Assembly: GCF_910591885.1 (NCBI RefSeq)
Contig: NW_025963549.1
Location: forward strand, 2,914,001-2,978,000
Direction of reading: 5' to 3'
DNA length: 64,000 nucleotides
From: Bombus terrestris
Taxonomy: Eukaryota; Arthropoda; Insecta; Hymenoptera; Apidae
Shown here: one piece after another, positions 10,643-22,436 of the stretch
Position numbering within the stretch: the stretch's first letter is position 1
Layout of the letters: the number at the start of each line of letters is the position of its first letter
Notes under the pieces: model-generated
The model's input: only the letters and a program-made list of their open reading frames with translations
Told to the model about the DNA's origin: nothing
The model's database searches: none
Program-made: the position numbers and the translations under genes

Positions 10643-10860
10643 GGTCTCACTGAGCCTTATCATATTGTCACCCCGAAAAGCATGCAAGTCGCATCGCATG
10701 TTCTCACTGAGCCTTGTCATATTGTTACCATGAAAAGCGTATGTGCCACATCACACGTTCTCTCTGAGCTGTATCACACTGTTACCATGAAAAGCGTGTG
10801 GGCCACATCACACGTTCTCTCTGAGCTTTATCACATTATCCCCCCGAAACACGTGCGAAC
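10643..10860. repeat. 57-bp minisatellite, nearly 4 copies
   Basis: Units begin at 10643, 10700, 10757 and 10814 (the last incomplete). Each has the order ctctgagc, atcaca, gttaccatgaaaagcg, ccacatcac. The period is exactly 57, so all frames stay in register over 19 codons. It sits in the 3' untranslated part of family B. Confidence 0.85.
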
Positions 10861-10999
10861 TCGCCCTGCCGGGTGTTATTGGCATAGTGCTACTAATCTT
10901 CCGAGATCGAAGTACTCATATCGTCATGGCCACTGTTATGGCCTTCACTACAGACATCCAACTTGGCAGGGGTGCAACCATCTGGCATTTTCCTCAACA

Positions 11000-11842
11000 T
11001 GTCGTGACTGTACTTGAACGATCGCTTACCGTTTAATACCTTTAAGATATACCTGTCTCCTTCCAAAACATCTGCTATTACAAATGGACCTCTAAATTTT
11101 GGATCTAATTTGGTTTGATTTCTTTCCTCATTTTGCGTAATACGAAATCACCGAGGTTAAACCTAACCGCTTTAACTTTAGTTTTGTCAAATCCATCCTC
11201 ATCATACCTAGCACTAGTTTCCATCCACTTTATTGCCTGTCGTCTTATATTGGAGATATCGATACTTTTGATGTTATCGGGTAACAACAGATCGCACGGT
11301 CTTGTCGTTCTACCTATTAGTAGTTCTAATGAGCTCGAGTTTGTCACGCGGTTGGTCGTGCAATTCAAAGCCAACTGTATTTCCCCAATCGCGTCTTGCC
11401 ACGGCCGCCCGGTCGATTCCACTACCGTGAACATAATTTTCAATGCACCCATAACACGCTCTACCTGTCCATTGGCTCTACTAGCACCGGTCGCTATTAA
11501 GTGAACTTTAATTCGTTTGCTTTCGCAGAATTCTCGAAATTCCTTACCCTTAAAACATATTCCCTGATCTGCTATTATCCGGCAGGGACTCCCGAATAAA
11601 AATATAGCGGATTTAAGCGCTTTAATGGTATTAAGGGAATCTATCTTACGAGTATGATGCAGGTATACGAATTTAGTGAAGACGTCGGTCAAAATTTCCG
11701 AAATTTCTGCCAGATTAACTATTTTCTCTTTGATTTTGTCGAATTTAATAGGGTCAACGCCTGTGCGGTTTCGCGAAAAGAAATCTACGCGAGCCGTCCG
11801 TTTACTTTCCCGACACATAATGTCATAAATAAAAGTCTGCAA
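11000..11842 (-). pseudogene. pol: Integrase core of family B, zinc domain deleted
   Basis: The frame 11105-11842 has ILTDVFTKFVYL (first Asp), IIADQG (second Asp) and ASRANGQVERV (Glu), so the D-D-E triad remains. The N-terminal part (RVDFFSRNRTGVDP) belongs to the RNase H-integrase connection, and the H-H-C-C zinc region that should lie between is absent, which points to an internal deletion. Similarity to the C-terminal tail (KFRGPFVI, DGDRY-like) continues in another frame to about 11000. Confidence 0.8.
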
Positions 11843-11851
11843 GTAAGTCCA

Positions 11852-12157
11852 TCACCTATGGTCCCTGTCATTTAAATGTACTTTATTACTCAGCGCTTTC
11901 AACGAGTTGCAATCCGTGACGACAAGAAATTTCCGTCCATGTAGATAGCGACGGAAATGTTTTACGGCGTTTACGATAGCTAATGTTTCGAGTTCATAGG
12001 AGTGATATCTAGATTCCGCGGGGCTGGTTCTTTTATTGTAATACTCTATTACCTTGTTCTTACCTTCGGCTTGATGCGTCAAAATCGCCCCGTAACTCTC
12101 CGAGCTAGCATCAGTATGTAGTTCTATCGGGTAATTGGGGTTGAATATCATTAGCAC
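11852..12157 (-). pseudogene. pol: RNase H of family B
   Basis: Contains PIELHTDASSESYGAIL, SRYHSYELETLAIVNAVKHFRRYLHGRKF and VVTDCNSLKAL, the standard Ty3/gypsy RNase H motifs with the catalytic Asp, Glu and Asp in place. It opens in a different frame from the degraded RT upstream and from the integrase downstream. Confidence 0.85.
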
Positions 12158-13187
12158 CGGCGCGTCGGTCAGGACGGAAACTACCTGTTGTCTTATTCTC
12201 TCGTGTCTATCTGTCCAAGTTATATTTCTGTTATCTGAGATGAGCGCGTACAGGGATGAGCGCGTAGTTTCCTCATCTGTGAGAATTTAGGGATGAACTG
12301 TGTGACGGTGGTTGGCACAGGTTAAGAACTTAAGGTGTGTATTTTACCCGGGTCGGGACGAACTTCTCCGTTATGGATTACACATCTCAAATAGAGCACC
12401 GATGTCCTTAAGAGAACGTTTCGCAAAGTTAAAAGAGAATCCGGCTTTTACGAGGGTATCTAATACGGTGTTACAATCTTTCTAAAGCTTGATCTATCGA
12501 GTCGGTAATAATTAGGACGTTATCGAAATAAATATCAACGTACGAATGAGCGAGGTAGCCTGGGGCGTTACGAATGGCCCTCCGAAAGACGGACGGTGCA
12601 ATTTTTCAGTCCAAACGGCATCGTTATCAATTCATATTGTCTATCGGGAACGCTGTATACTCCGCTGAATTGGGATAAATAGGAATTTGGTGAAACCCGA
12701 TGACCATGTCCAGGCTAATAAAGTATCTCGCCTCTTGCAATCTCGCGACTTGATCCGCAATAAGGAGTAAAGGGTACCGATCCGCGACCATATTTTGACT
12801 TAGCTCTCCGGAACCTGCTCATAATCTATCTGAGTCGTTTTTCTTCTTCACGAGTTATGTAGAGCTCGCAAATGGCGAATTACTAGGCCTTATGATCTTT
12901 GCTTTAATTAAAACGCTTGTTTTCTCACGTACCGCTCTTCGCTTCTCCTCGCTAAGTCTATAAGAACTTCCTCGTACGGTGGTGTTAGGATCAATTAATC
13001 GTATTTCTAACCGGCCTGTATTTGCGCGAATACGTAGGAAACCCGTAACGAATGAATCTTTGAATTTGTCGAGAAGAGAAATTGATCGACTTTTATTATT
13101 ACCATGTACATCAGTGTCAACTTCATTAACGACGATCTCGTTTGCAGTGGTTTCATTACAGACATTAATTATTTTTGTTTTACACAT
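12158..13187 (-). pseudogene. pol: Reverse transcriptase of family B, heavily damaged
   Basis: The entry part is open at 12855-13187 (LDKFKDSFVTGF, RLSEEKRRAVREK, KIIRPSNSPFAS), which is the fingers region of RT. The palm is recognisable only in pieces: near 12510-12545 the minus strand reads YFDNVLI where YxDD is expected, so the catalytic box has lost one Asp. Many stops and indels follow. Confidence 0.7.
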
Positions 13188-13393
13188 AGCGAGGCTATTT
13201 TGTGTAATGTTACGTCAAAATCCAGACTTAGAGTTCCGCAACTAATCGCGATATCATATTTTAAATAACTGTCAGGAAGGACATGAGAAATTATCTTCGA
13301 TGTAAAAATCATTAATACACACAATGAACAAATGTGTGGCATTTGTTTAATACAGGTATTCCCTACTCCTCGCATTACTAATATGTCAGTCAT
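13169..13393 (-). pseudogene. pol: Protease remnant of family B
   Basis: A 74-codon frame just upstream of the RT frame, with HVLPDSYLKYDI and CGTLSLDFDVTL, which resemble the C-terminal half of gypsy proteases. The D-T/S-G active site is not present. The assignment rests mostly on position. Confidence 0.5.
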
Positions 13394-13744
13394 TCCTTTG
13401 CCAGAAAATCTCGATGCCGCGGACTCATTAATTAGTGAACGCTCGGCTCCCTAATCGGAATAAAATGGAAACGATTCACCCAGATGACTTGATATATCCG
13501 TTGATGCTTCCAGTACGCACGAGTCGACACGCCACTCGTTATTGAAATTATAGTTTCCTTCCATAATCAGGTTGGCAGCTGCGCCCCATGCAGCGGAGTC
13601 GGAGCACGCGATTTTAAGGGTTAAAGCGTGGTAGCGAAAAATTGTTAGGTTTCACACTCGATTTTTGCACTAGCGACTGAATTACTTGCGCACGATGATC
13701 GTAAGTTCTAGCACTGTTATAGTCGGCACTGATCCCACTTCAGA
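13394..13744. other. Leader of family B with gag deleted
   Basis: Only 350 bp separate the protease remnant from the right LTR, too little for a gag gene. I see no open frame and no clear primer site; bases next to the LTR (agtcggcactgatcccacttcaga) do not match a tRNA end I know. Confidence 0.5.
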
Positions 13745-14725
13745 TGTCGGGTTGGCGTTAAGATTAGAGTTAGGGCTAAGGGCGTGAAACGAATCCCTAT
13801 TGGCGCTAGACGTGATCATTATGCAATAGAGGTGATATTTACTAGTGCAAATATGACTATGATGGAATTGGACAAGTAATCGCGATAATTAGATACTCGA
13901 GATGCTAATGACAATGATCCTAGGCTCAATAACGAATCCGCGGTCAACGGGATGACGAACTCTACTTTTCTTCAGCGTCTAAGTTGTACTCAATGTTAAT
14001 GCATGGGGCAATCACTACGTATCAGAGGGTTACTTGAATCGTCGTTGAGATCGTACGGGAGAGTGGTTCTCCATCACGGTAACGCTGTCGAGGAAAACTA
14101 TGATGGGTGTGCCTAAGGGCACGAAATCATCGGATTCGTGGAGAAAAGTCTTGGTTCGGAAAGTGAGGGTAATTGGCGTTACTGTTAATTGGTCCATTTC
14201 TATGTTGGTGGTTAGGGAAGGGTGCTAGCCGCCCTCAAGAGAGAGTTCCAGAAGAGGAAGCGTCGTTCGTGAGAAAAATAGATTTCTCCTATTTTCTCGT
14301 AGTTGGAACGAGGACTGTTTGTCGGTTTGAGGGACATTAGTTAAACAAATCTTAAGATTTATAGCGGGTCCTCGGACTAGCTGATCATGTACTTACTCAA
14401 ATAATAGAGTCTGCGTGTGCCGAGCCACGGGACAGAAATCGTTGAAATTTTTACCGTCGTGCCCCGTCCCAAGCATTTCTTTTAAGGAGAGCTATAGAGT
14501 TACTTCATGCCTTTGTTAGACAAAACGTTCATTCCTTGACCGCGACTACGTTCGGCGACTGGTTGTCGCCTCGAGGCCAAGTGCAGTATCACAAGATTCG
14601 AACAATTACAATCGGACTGGATGGATACAATTGTTGAATTACAGCTATGGTAGAATCTAGATTACAATGTTACGGGATTTTCCCAAAATTCCAAACGGAA
14701 GGTTCCCGTGTTCTTTCATGTCCGA
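13745..14725 (-). repeat. Right LTR of family B (LTR-B)
   Basis: About 981 bp, from tgtcgggttgg to ttcatgtccga. It is the best full-length copy besides the solo LTR at 28504-29440 (opposite strand). The final CA of the plus-strand end is missing at the satellite junction. Confidence 0.75.
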
Positions 14726-14945
14726 TTTATATTTATGCTTGATCTGTCTGGGACCAGTGTGGATACAGCGCAAACTGGCTGGTAAGCGATGTATTTGGCA
14801 AGAAATGTGGAGTACCAGGCACATCGAATTGTCGACATATCAGTAACACCAACGGAGATACGTGGAGTTGAATATTTGAGTCTGAATCTGCAAAACAACA
14901 ATTACACTGCATATAACAGAGACCAGAGTCGATGTTCTGCCGCGC
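14726..14945 (+). repeat. 168-bp satellite, about 1.3 monomers
   Basis: Reads ttatatttatgcttgatctg and gtatttggcaagaaatgtgg, as at 5944. Confidence 0.75.
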
Positions 14946-15730
14946 AACACATCTGCACTCAATGCCGCGCGGCTTGACAGCCAACGGTCCACGTGCCATC
15001 CTTCGAATCCCCCATAGGCCAAAGGACCCATCATAAAGCTGAAATAATAACTGCATTGTTCGCACATATGGTCTAAGTCAATCAGTTTGCCCGAAAAGAC
15101 ATTCTAATTCTAGAAATGTTTTCGGTCGGTTTTTAGAAAGGTCCTTGGGTTTATTACGCGCTCTTAAGAATTACGGAGAAAGCGGGTAGTGGCCTAACGA
15201 AAAAAGCGGACATCTACCTAACGGAAAATCTGAGTTTTCCCATAAACAATGTCGCCTAGGACCCACGTTGGTAGGAGGCTTCTCCCTCCTCTCTTCCTTC
15301 CTAACATTAGTCGTTACCAATCGGCATGGCGGATCATTGCCCTCACTTTCCTAACTAACAATGTATGCATCGAATCCGCGTTCTTCGTTCAAAGGGCACA
15401 ACCATACCGAGCTTCGTCCTCACATCAGAATAAACTTTGGAGTTTCATCATCTCTCACGGTGACTAGTGTTCCTGCAATCCCTATAACTCTCACCGTTCC
15501 TATATCTCTCAGAGTTCCATCGTCTCTCACGGTGACTAAAGTTCCTGTAATCCCTATAACTCTCACCGTTCCTATATCTCTAAGAGCCTCCTATGGCTCT
15601 CACAGTATCCGGAAGTCCGACAGCGCCTACAGCTCTCACGGACCTAGAGCTCCTATAGCTCACACTCTCATCTAAGAATAATCCATCTCTTCGTTATCTG
15701 TATCTTAAGCAACGGCGTTCTTACTCAGTG
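14946..15730. other. Unassigned stretch containing a 72-bp tandem repeat
   Basis: No gene seen. Two copies of a 72-bp unit start at 15451 and 15523 (tctctcacggtgacta). Shorter echoes (ctctcac, gttcctat) continue to about 15670. Around 15270-15370 there are weak resemblances to LTR-B. Confidence 0.55.
15451..15581. repeat. 72-bp tandem repeat, about 1.8 copies
   Basis: The second copy (15523-15581) repeats the first with two or three changes: tctctcacggtgacta, gttcctg, aatccctataactctcaccg. Confidence 0.8.
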
Positions 15731-15940
15731 TGATTGTATAACTCGTTGGAAATACATCTATTTTTTATAACTCTGTGACTCCCAGTGTTATACCACAACG
15801 ACTACACCTATTATCCTAAGCGAAATACAGGGATCGAACTATTCGTGGTGTCGATTATTCCAATCGTAACGGGAATTCACGACTCCCATTGACGCGTACT
15901 CAAATGACCGCGTCTCCCCGCGATAGCTCGAAAATACAGT
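15731..15940 (+). repeat. BEL LTR fragment
   Basis: Aligns with the last 210 bases of the BEL solo LTR at 60407-61073 (ctgtgactcccagtgttatacc, attcgtggtgtcgattatt, accgcgtctccccgcgatag). The 5' two thirds is missing. Confidence 0.75.
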
Positions 15941-16749
15941 CGACATAGCGCAAACCGGATAAGTACTGTATTTGGCTGTAATTGTGGAGTATAGCGCGCA
16001 TCGTATTTGCGACATGTATCCAATAGCAGCGCTGATACGTTGGTTTGGACATTTAGGCATGAATATGCAAAACAGAAATTACGCTGAATCTGTCCAGTGA
16101 CCAGAGCAGACTTAAGACAGAAGAGAAGATAGAATCGGAAAATGTGCTCTGTGCTCACCAGCAAATCAGGAGCATAACGCTCACCGAATTGTCGTCATAT
16201 CTGCCATTGAAACGAAGATACGTTGCTTTCGATATTCAAGCATGAATATGCTAAACTGCAATTATGGTGTATTTGACAGGGACAAGAGTGAACAAAACGC
16301 TAACATACTGATGTGCGCTGTATATGACATCAGATGTCAAATATAACGCGCACCGAATTGTCTGTAAGTGTGCCATAGAAACGGAGATTCGTTGATTCGA
16401 ATATTTAATACTGAATATGTAAAACTGCAAATACGCAGGGTTCGGCTGGGTCCCGATTTTACATGCATCAAACGGGATAACGTGCACTGTGTTTGGCAGC
16501 AAATTTGGAGTATAACGAGCCTCTAATTGTAGCCATGTGTGCCATAGAATCGGAGATACGTCGGTTTGAATACTTAATCCTGAATATACGAAACTGCAAC
16601 AACGCTGGATCTGGCTGGGTCCAGATTTTACATAGCGTAAACCGGATGATGTGCCCTGTACTTGGCATCAGATATGGAATATAACGCGCATCGAATTGTC
16701 TACATACCTGCAATCGAAACGTAGTCACGTTCATCCGAATATTTATTGC
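15941..16749 (+). repeat. 168-bp satellite, about 5 monomers
   Basis: Monomer order as elsewhere; starts directly after the BEL LTR fragment and stops at copia LTR-E. Confidence 0.8.
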
Positions 16750-16986
16750 TGTTGGGAATATGATACATTTACACTGTACATGTGAATGTGTGTGTAAGCG
16801 TCAGAGGACGTCCGGGTTTTGGTTGAGACAAAAGACAGGAGCCAGTCGTTAGAAGTATCTGGAGAGTCGGTTGAAAACAAGCGTGCGTGCGAGTAGGATT
16901 TTGAGGTCTTAAGAGTATAAGCTATATGTATAACAGTTGTGTGCTAAATAAAGGGAATTATTTGTATTTCCGAATCCATTCTATAT
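16750..16986 (+). repeat. Solo copia LTR-E
   Basis: Reads tgttgggaatatgatacat to attctatat, the reverse complement of the 245-bp family E LTR, lacking only the last few bases. Embedded in satellite with no internal copia sequence. Confidence 0.8.
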
Positions 16987-19605
16987 GTTTTCAATTCCTG
17001 AACATGCAAAATTGCATTTTGGCAGGTTTTGGCAGAGACCAGAGTTGACATAGCTCAAACAACATGATGAGTAATGTAACTGTAGCAAATGTAGAGTATA
17101 AGGCGTATGGAATTGTCGACATATGTGCAAAACATGCGCAGAGACTTTGAAAAGAATATTTAAGCATTAATAGCAAAAACTGCAATTATGCTAGATTTTA
17201 CATGGTCCAGAGTTGGCATAGCACAAACCGGCTGATTTGGCATCAGATGTGGAATATATGGCGCATTGTATGGCCAACGTTTCTGCAAAACAAGCGGAGA
17301 TACCTCGATTCGAATATGTAAGCATTAATATCCAAAGCTGCAGTCACGCTGGATTTCACCGAGTCCAATCTTGACAATGTGCAAACTGTCTGATGTGTGC
17401 TGTATTTGGCAGCAAATGTGGAGTATAACATGCATCCTATTGTGAACATACTTACTATGAAAACGGAGATACATTCACTTGAATATTAGGCTTGAATGTG
17501 CAAAACTACAAATGCGCTGGATTTGACTCGTTCCGTATTTAACATGGCTTAAACCAGATGAAGCGCCCAGTGTATGGCAGTCGATGTGGAATATAACGCG
17601 CACCGTTTTGTCGACATATCTGCAACAGAAACTGAGTCACGTTGATCTGAATATTGAACCCTGATCATGCATTACTGCATTTACGCTTGATTTCACGGGG
17701 TCCGGATTTGACATAGCGCAAACCAGATGATGTGAGCTGTATTTAGTAGCAACTACGGAGTATAAAGCGCATCGAATTTTCCACATATCTGCAATCGAAA
17801 CGGAGATTAGTTGATTTGATTATTTAGGTTTGGTAATGCAAAACTGCAGTTGCGTTGGGTTTGACAGGACCAGAGTGAACATAGCGCTAATTAGATGATA
17901 TTGGTTTAATTTGCAAGAAATGTGGAATACAAGGCAAATCATATTGTCCACACATTTCCAACAGTAACGGAGATGCGTAGATTTGAATATACAATAATGT
18001 ATATGAAAAACTGCAATTACGCTGGATTTGTCGGTGATCGGATATGACATAGTTTAAATCGAATGATGTGCACTGTATTGGCAGCAAATGTAAAGTATAA
18101 CCTGATTCGAATTGTCGGCATATCTGTAACAGAATCGTAGATACGTTGATTTGAATATTTATGCACGAATTTGCAAAACTGCAATTACGCGGGTTTGACA
18201 CGGGCCAGAGTTGACATAGCGCCAGCCCACTAATGTGCGCTGTATTTGGCAGCAAATATGGAGTGGATGTCGACACATATGCTATAGAGGCGGAGACACA
18301 TTGATCTGAACGTTTATTCCTGAGTATGCAAAACTACAATTACGCTGCACTTCACAGGGTCCAGAATCGACATAGCCCAAAGCGGCTGATGTGTGCTGTA
18401 TTTGGCAACCATTTTGGCGTATAACACGCTTTACGTTGTCGGCATATCTGCAATGGAAGCGGAGATACGTTGATTAGAATATTTCAGCCTGAATATGCAA
18501 AGCTGAAACTACGTTGGATTTATCGGAGACCAGAGATGACATAGCTCAAGGCAGCTGATGTGGGCTGTATTTGGCAGCAACTGTGGAGTATAAGATGCAT
18601 CGAGTTCTCAGCATGTGTGCTATAAAAGAGGAGAAAAGTTGATTCAAATATCTGAGACCGAATATGTAAAACAGCAATTACGCTGCATGTACAAGGTCCA
18701 GAGTTGACACAGCGCAAACCAGTTAATGCGCCCTGTATTCGGCAGCAAATGTGGAGTATAACGCGTATCGAATTGTCGGCATATCAGCAACAGATGCGGT
18801 GATACGTCGGTTTGAATGCATAATACTGAATATACAAAACTGAAAATACGCTGGATCTGGCTAGCTCTAGATTTTGCATAGATCAAACCGGATTGTGTTC
18901 ACTGTATCTGGCAGCAAATGTGGAGTGTAGCGTGCATCGTATTTCCGACACACCTAATATGTATACAGCTAATAACAGCGTAATGTTTTCTAATGGAGGA
19001 TTCAGCCTATGTAAGCAAAACTGCAATTACATTGGATTTCACAGGATACACAGATGACATAGCACAAACCCTCCGATGTGTGCTAAATTTGGAAGCAAAT
19101 GTGGAGTGTAACACACATAAATTCATCGTCATATCTGCATTAGAAACAGAGATACATAGATTTGAATATTTAACCCTGAATATGCAAAATTGCAATTTCG
19201 CTGGATTTCACACGGTCCAGAGTTAACTTAGCGCCAGCCCACTGATGTGCGCTCTATTTGGCAGCAAATGTGGAGCTACTGCGCATAGCATTTTCGACAT
19301 ATATCCAATACCAGTGCGGCTACGTTCTAACGAGTAATTCAGCCGTAACATGCAAATCCGCAATTACATTGGCTTTTACAGCGTTCACATTTGAAAAGTC
19401 GCATCCCGGATGATGCGCGCTGTATTTGGTAGTAAATGTGGAATACGACTTGCATAGTATTGTCGACATATCTGTAATAGGAACGAAGATACCTTCATTT
19501 GAATATTTAAGCCTGAATATGCAAATTTGCAATTACACAGAATTTGATCGGGTCCAGAGTTGACGTGGCACAAACCGGCTGATTTGGCAGCATATGTGCA
19601 GTATT
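16750..19605 (+). repeat. Left arm of large inverted repeat
   Basis: The whole block, from a solo copia LTR through about 15 satellite monomers, reappears inverted at 22437-25076. Unit-specific sequence variants occur in matching reverse order, so this is a true inverted copy and not just generic satellite similarity. Example: the LTR-satellite junction at 16986 matches 24881. Confidence 0.85.
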
Positions 19606-20135
19606 ATGCGCATCGAATGGTCGTCATTTGAGCTCTTGAGGTGGAGATACGTGGACTTCAATATTTTAGACTGAGTATGCAAAACTGCAAATACGCTGGA
19701 TTTGACACGGTCCAGAATTGACATTGCGCAAACTGGCAGATATGCGCTGTATAGGTTTATTTGAACATTTAGGCATAAATATGCGAAACTACAATCATGC
19801 CGGCTTTGACTGAAACCAGAGAGGACATAACGGAAACAGGCTGGTGTGCGCTGCATTTGGCAAGAAATGTTGGGTACAAGTCACATCGAATTCTCGACAT
19901 ATTTGCCACAATAACGGAGATACGTTGATTTGATTATTCGTGCATGAGTATCCCAAATTGCAATTGCGCTGGATTTAACAATGGTCGGAAACGACATAGC
20001 GCAAACCGGCTGATGAGTAATACATTTGGCAGTACGACGCTAACTCGAATTGTGGACATATCTGCAACGGAATCGGAAATAGCTTGATTTGAATATTTAA
20101 TCCTGAAAATGAAAAGATTTTACATTGGCCAGAGT
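16987..20135 (+). repeat. 168-bp satellite, about 18-19 monomers
   Basis: Clear tandem array: equivalent words (for example caattacgctg-type) recur at 18337, 18505, 18673 and 18841, each 168 apart. Monomers differ strongly from each other. The open frames of 60-130 codons found here on the minus strand come from the repeat itself. Confidence 0.9.
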
Positions 20136-20627
20136 TGATGTCAACTTGTCCAACCGTGGAGAGATTTGATCGCATGGAAGCGAGTCAACGGGAGTCGCAA
20201 ATTCCCGTTACGATTCTAGGAAACGACACCGCGTATTGATCGATCCCCTGATTTCCGTTAAGATAGTAGGGTGGTTGCGGTGGTATAACTCTGCGACCAA
20301 CAGTGTTATTGATGAGAATTGTGGATCTTGATGGCCGAAATATTGTTATCGAAACATAAAATTTACACTGGCCTTTACTATTAACGTAGACACATATTTA
20401 TTTTATAAACGATTTTTAGAATATATATCGTTACACAGCCGCACGCGTCTCAGCACTTTCTTCCATACCCGACCTTATGTAGACTGTTAACCGACCGAAT
20501 TGTTTACATTCGTCTGTTTTTCAGTCGCCGCGCACACACATATCTCCACACACTGATATCCACATACAAACATCTCCACTACGCACTCGACCTAGTCCAG
20601 CACAAAAATTTTACATATCTCAATACA
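20136..20627 (-). repeat. 3' LTR of copia family F (LTR-F)
   Basis: 492 bp. Ends caataca on the plus strand, next to the polypurine tract. Solo copies at 6499-6987 and 59560-60048. Confidence 0.7.
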
Positions 20628-20671
20628 CCTCCTTAATTATTGTGCTGCATATTCATTTCCTTTTGTGAAAA

Positions 20672-21050
20672 TTAAACTGTTTTTAAAAGTAATCTGAAAT
20701 TTTCAAAATTATTTCTCCCTAGAGCCTTCGTTTGGATATCTGCTACATTGTTTTCTGAATTTACTTTTATAACGTCAATCTCTTTATTTTCCCAACTTTC
20801 ATTTACAAAATGGAAATGTACTTCAATGTACTCATAATTTTTTGTCAAGTTTCCAAATTTTGATATCGCAATCGCTCCAGAATTATGTTCGTAAATTTTT
20901 ATTGGTCTCTCGATCATTATTTTGAAATTTTTCAATAATTTCTTTAGAAATTTTATTTCACTCCCTGCTTCTGACAAAACTACTTACTCGGCGGCTGTTG
21001 ATGATTTTGTCACGCTGTTTCGCTTTCTCGATTTCCAGTAAATTGCGTTT
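20672..21050 (-). pseudogene. pol: RNase H of copia family F
   Basis: The open part (20672-20977) contains IYEHNSGAIAISKFG, YIEVHFHFVNE and NNVADIQTKAL, the C-terminal RNase H signature of copia elements. The preceding block (WKSRKRNSVTKSSTAAE) ends in a TAA where Tyr is expected before VVLSEAG, so the frame is broken at the classical AEY position. Confidence 0.8.
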
Positions 21051-21412
21051 CCGAAAAATCTTATGATAAATCCCGTAGTAGTCTAGTAGTAGTCTTATGA
21101 TAAATCACCGTCAACAAAGCAATAAATGATTTCAGCGTTCAAATTTCTTTCATAAGTCAACCTTAATTTTCTGGTTAAATATATGTATTACAAAATTCTC
21201 AACGCATATTTATAATGGGTCCCGTCGTAACTGTTTTGAAATCGACTTAAATAGTTTACACTATAACTAACGTATAATCTTGTTCCAGTACTAATAAATT
21301 ACGAAGCTCCTATGAGGTTTCTGTATCTTATATCGTCTGAGGCTGACTATGCGGGTTCTAAATTTGAATTTTTTTCCTTTGGTGTAAAATATAGTTTACT
21401 ATTTTCTATATA

Positions 21413-21931
21413 CTATCGTTTCGCTAATGACTCTATATAACTACTTTTATCTAATTTCATCTCACACTTCTTATGATCGTATTCAATGTATATTCCTAAG
21501 TAAGTCTTTACTTCACCTAAGTCCCTCATCGCAAATTTGTTTGACAATTTATTTTTAATTTCATCGATTTTTCTTTTGTTTTTTCCACACATTAATAAGT
21601 CATCCACGAATAGAATTAAGTATATAACATGATCGCTCTCATACTTCATATACAGACAATAATCACTCTCACTTTTTTGAAAATCTAATTTTTTAATATA
21701 CTCGTCGAAACATTCATACCAAACCCATGAACTCACACGCAATCCATGTAACGCCTTTGATAGTTTACACACTTTCCCGCTTTTATCGGCGTAACCCATA
21801 GGTTGTTTTACAAATACTTCCGATTTCATAGTTCCGTTTAGGAATACTGTTTCTACATCCATTTGCATAATCATCGAACCACATTGACAACAATAAGATA
21901 GTAATAACTTCAGCGTTTGCATTTTTGCCAC
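21413..21931 (-). pseudogene. pol: Reverse transcriptase of copia family F (partial)
   Basis: 172 codons with MDVETVFLNG (first catalytic Asp), CKLSKALHGLRVSSWVWY, the LFVDDLLMCG box, and MRDLGEVKTYLGI. Both ends are cut by stops; the next part toward RNase H (20978-21412) resembles copia only in pieces. Confidence 0.85.
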
Positions 21932-22046
21932 TGGAGAGTATAAATCTTCCGGTATTTCCTTTTATTGGAAACCCCGAACAACTAGTCGCGCCTTCTTACG
22001 CTTATCGGATTTATTCGTATATACCCATTTCAAATCTAATATCTTT

Positions 22047-22265
22047 TTATCTTTTGGATTCTCTACTAATTGCCAGGTTTTTATTTTTGACTAAACTATT
22101 CATTTCTCGATCCATTGCTTCTTTCCATGATCTGCTGTCATCTCCACTTAATGCTTCTTCATAGGTTTGAGGACTGCCTGCGCTAACTACATTCACATAA
22201 ATGAAATATGAGCCCGTTTGGCCATATCTTTCAGGTTTCTTTGTTTCCCGTCCTGGCCTTCTCAA
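22047..22265 (-). pseudogene. pol: Integrase-RT linker of copia family F
   Basis: RRPGRETKKPERYG followed by TYEEALSGDDSRSWKEAMDRE, the block that precedes RT in copia Pol (compare family E at 50418-50800). Nothing of integrase itself is seen to its right; satellite begins near 22437. Confidence 0.75.
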
Positions 22266-22436
22266 ATTATTTTCTATGTCCTCAAGTTTTTCTTCTGATT
22301 CGTTACTTAAATTTCTCTACTTTTTTATTACAACCTGCTCGACCTTTTTGTTGATGTGGTCACCACTTCTAGGAAAACTCCACATCTGGTCTTTTTAGCT
22401 TTCTCAAGCGCATCTTGGTTTCTATGTCGCTTATTC

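Larger units (their letters stand above)
8587..14725 (-). mobile_element. Ty3/gypsy element, family B, internally deleted
   Basis: Minus-strand order: right LTR 13745-14725, a 350-bp stretch with no gag, protease remnant, RT, RNase H, integrase core, a 57-bp minisatellite, then a rearranged left LTR ending at 10313. Gag and the integrase zinc domain are missing and RT is full of stops, so the element is dead. The integrase has the GASRANGQVERV motif typical of one group of arthropod gypsy elements. Confidence 0.75.
20136..22425 (-). mobile_element. Copia fragment, family F (3' half)
   Basis: Minus-strand remains of a Ty1/copia element lying between the arms of the inverted repeat: linker and RT (21413-22265), RNase H (20672-21050), then a 3' LTR (20136-20627). 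The purine run AATTAAGGAGG directly precedes the LTR on the minus strand, as a polypurine tract should. Gag, protease and integrase are absent. The right boundary is placed where the satellite resumes. Confidence 0.75.

Noticed and set aside
10349..10720. 123-codon minus-strand frame in family B as an envelope or accessory protein
   Set aside because: A large part of it is the 57-bp minisatellite and the remainder shows no signal peptide, fusion motif or known domain.
15451..15581. CRISPR-like repeat arrays (72-bp and 57-bp tandem repeats)
   Set aside because: Repeats are contiguous with no unique spacers, and the window is eukaryotic.
16251..20000. Many minus-strand open frames of 60-130 codons sharing motifs such as QICRQF, looking like a protein family
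   Set aside because: They recur every 168 bp or so with the satellite, start and stop at random points in the monomer, and appear inverted with the inverted repeat. They are products of the repeat's base composition.
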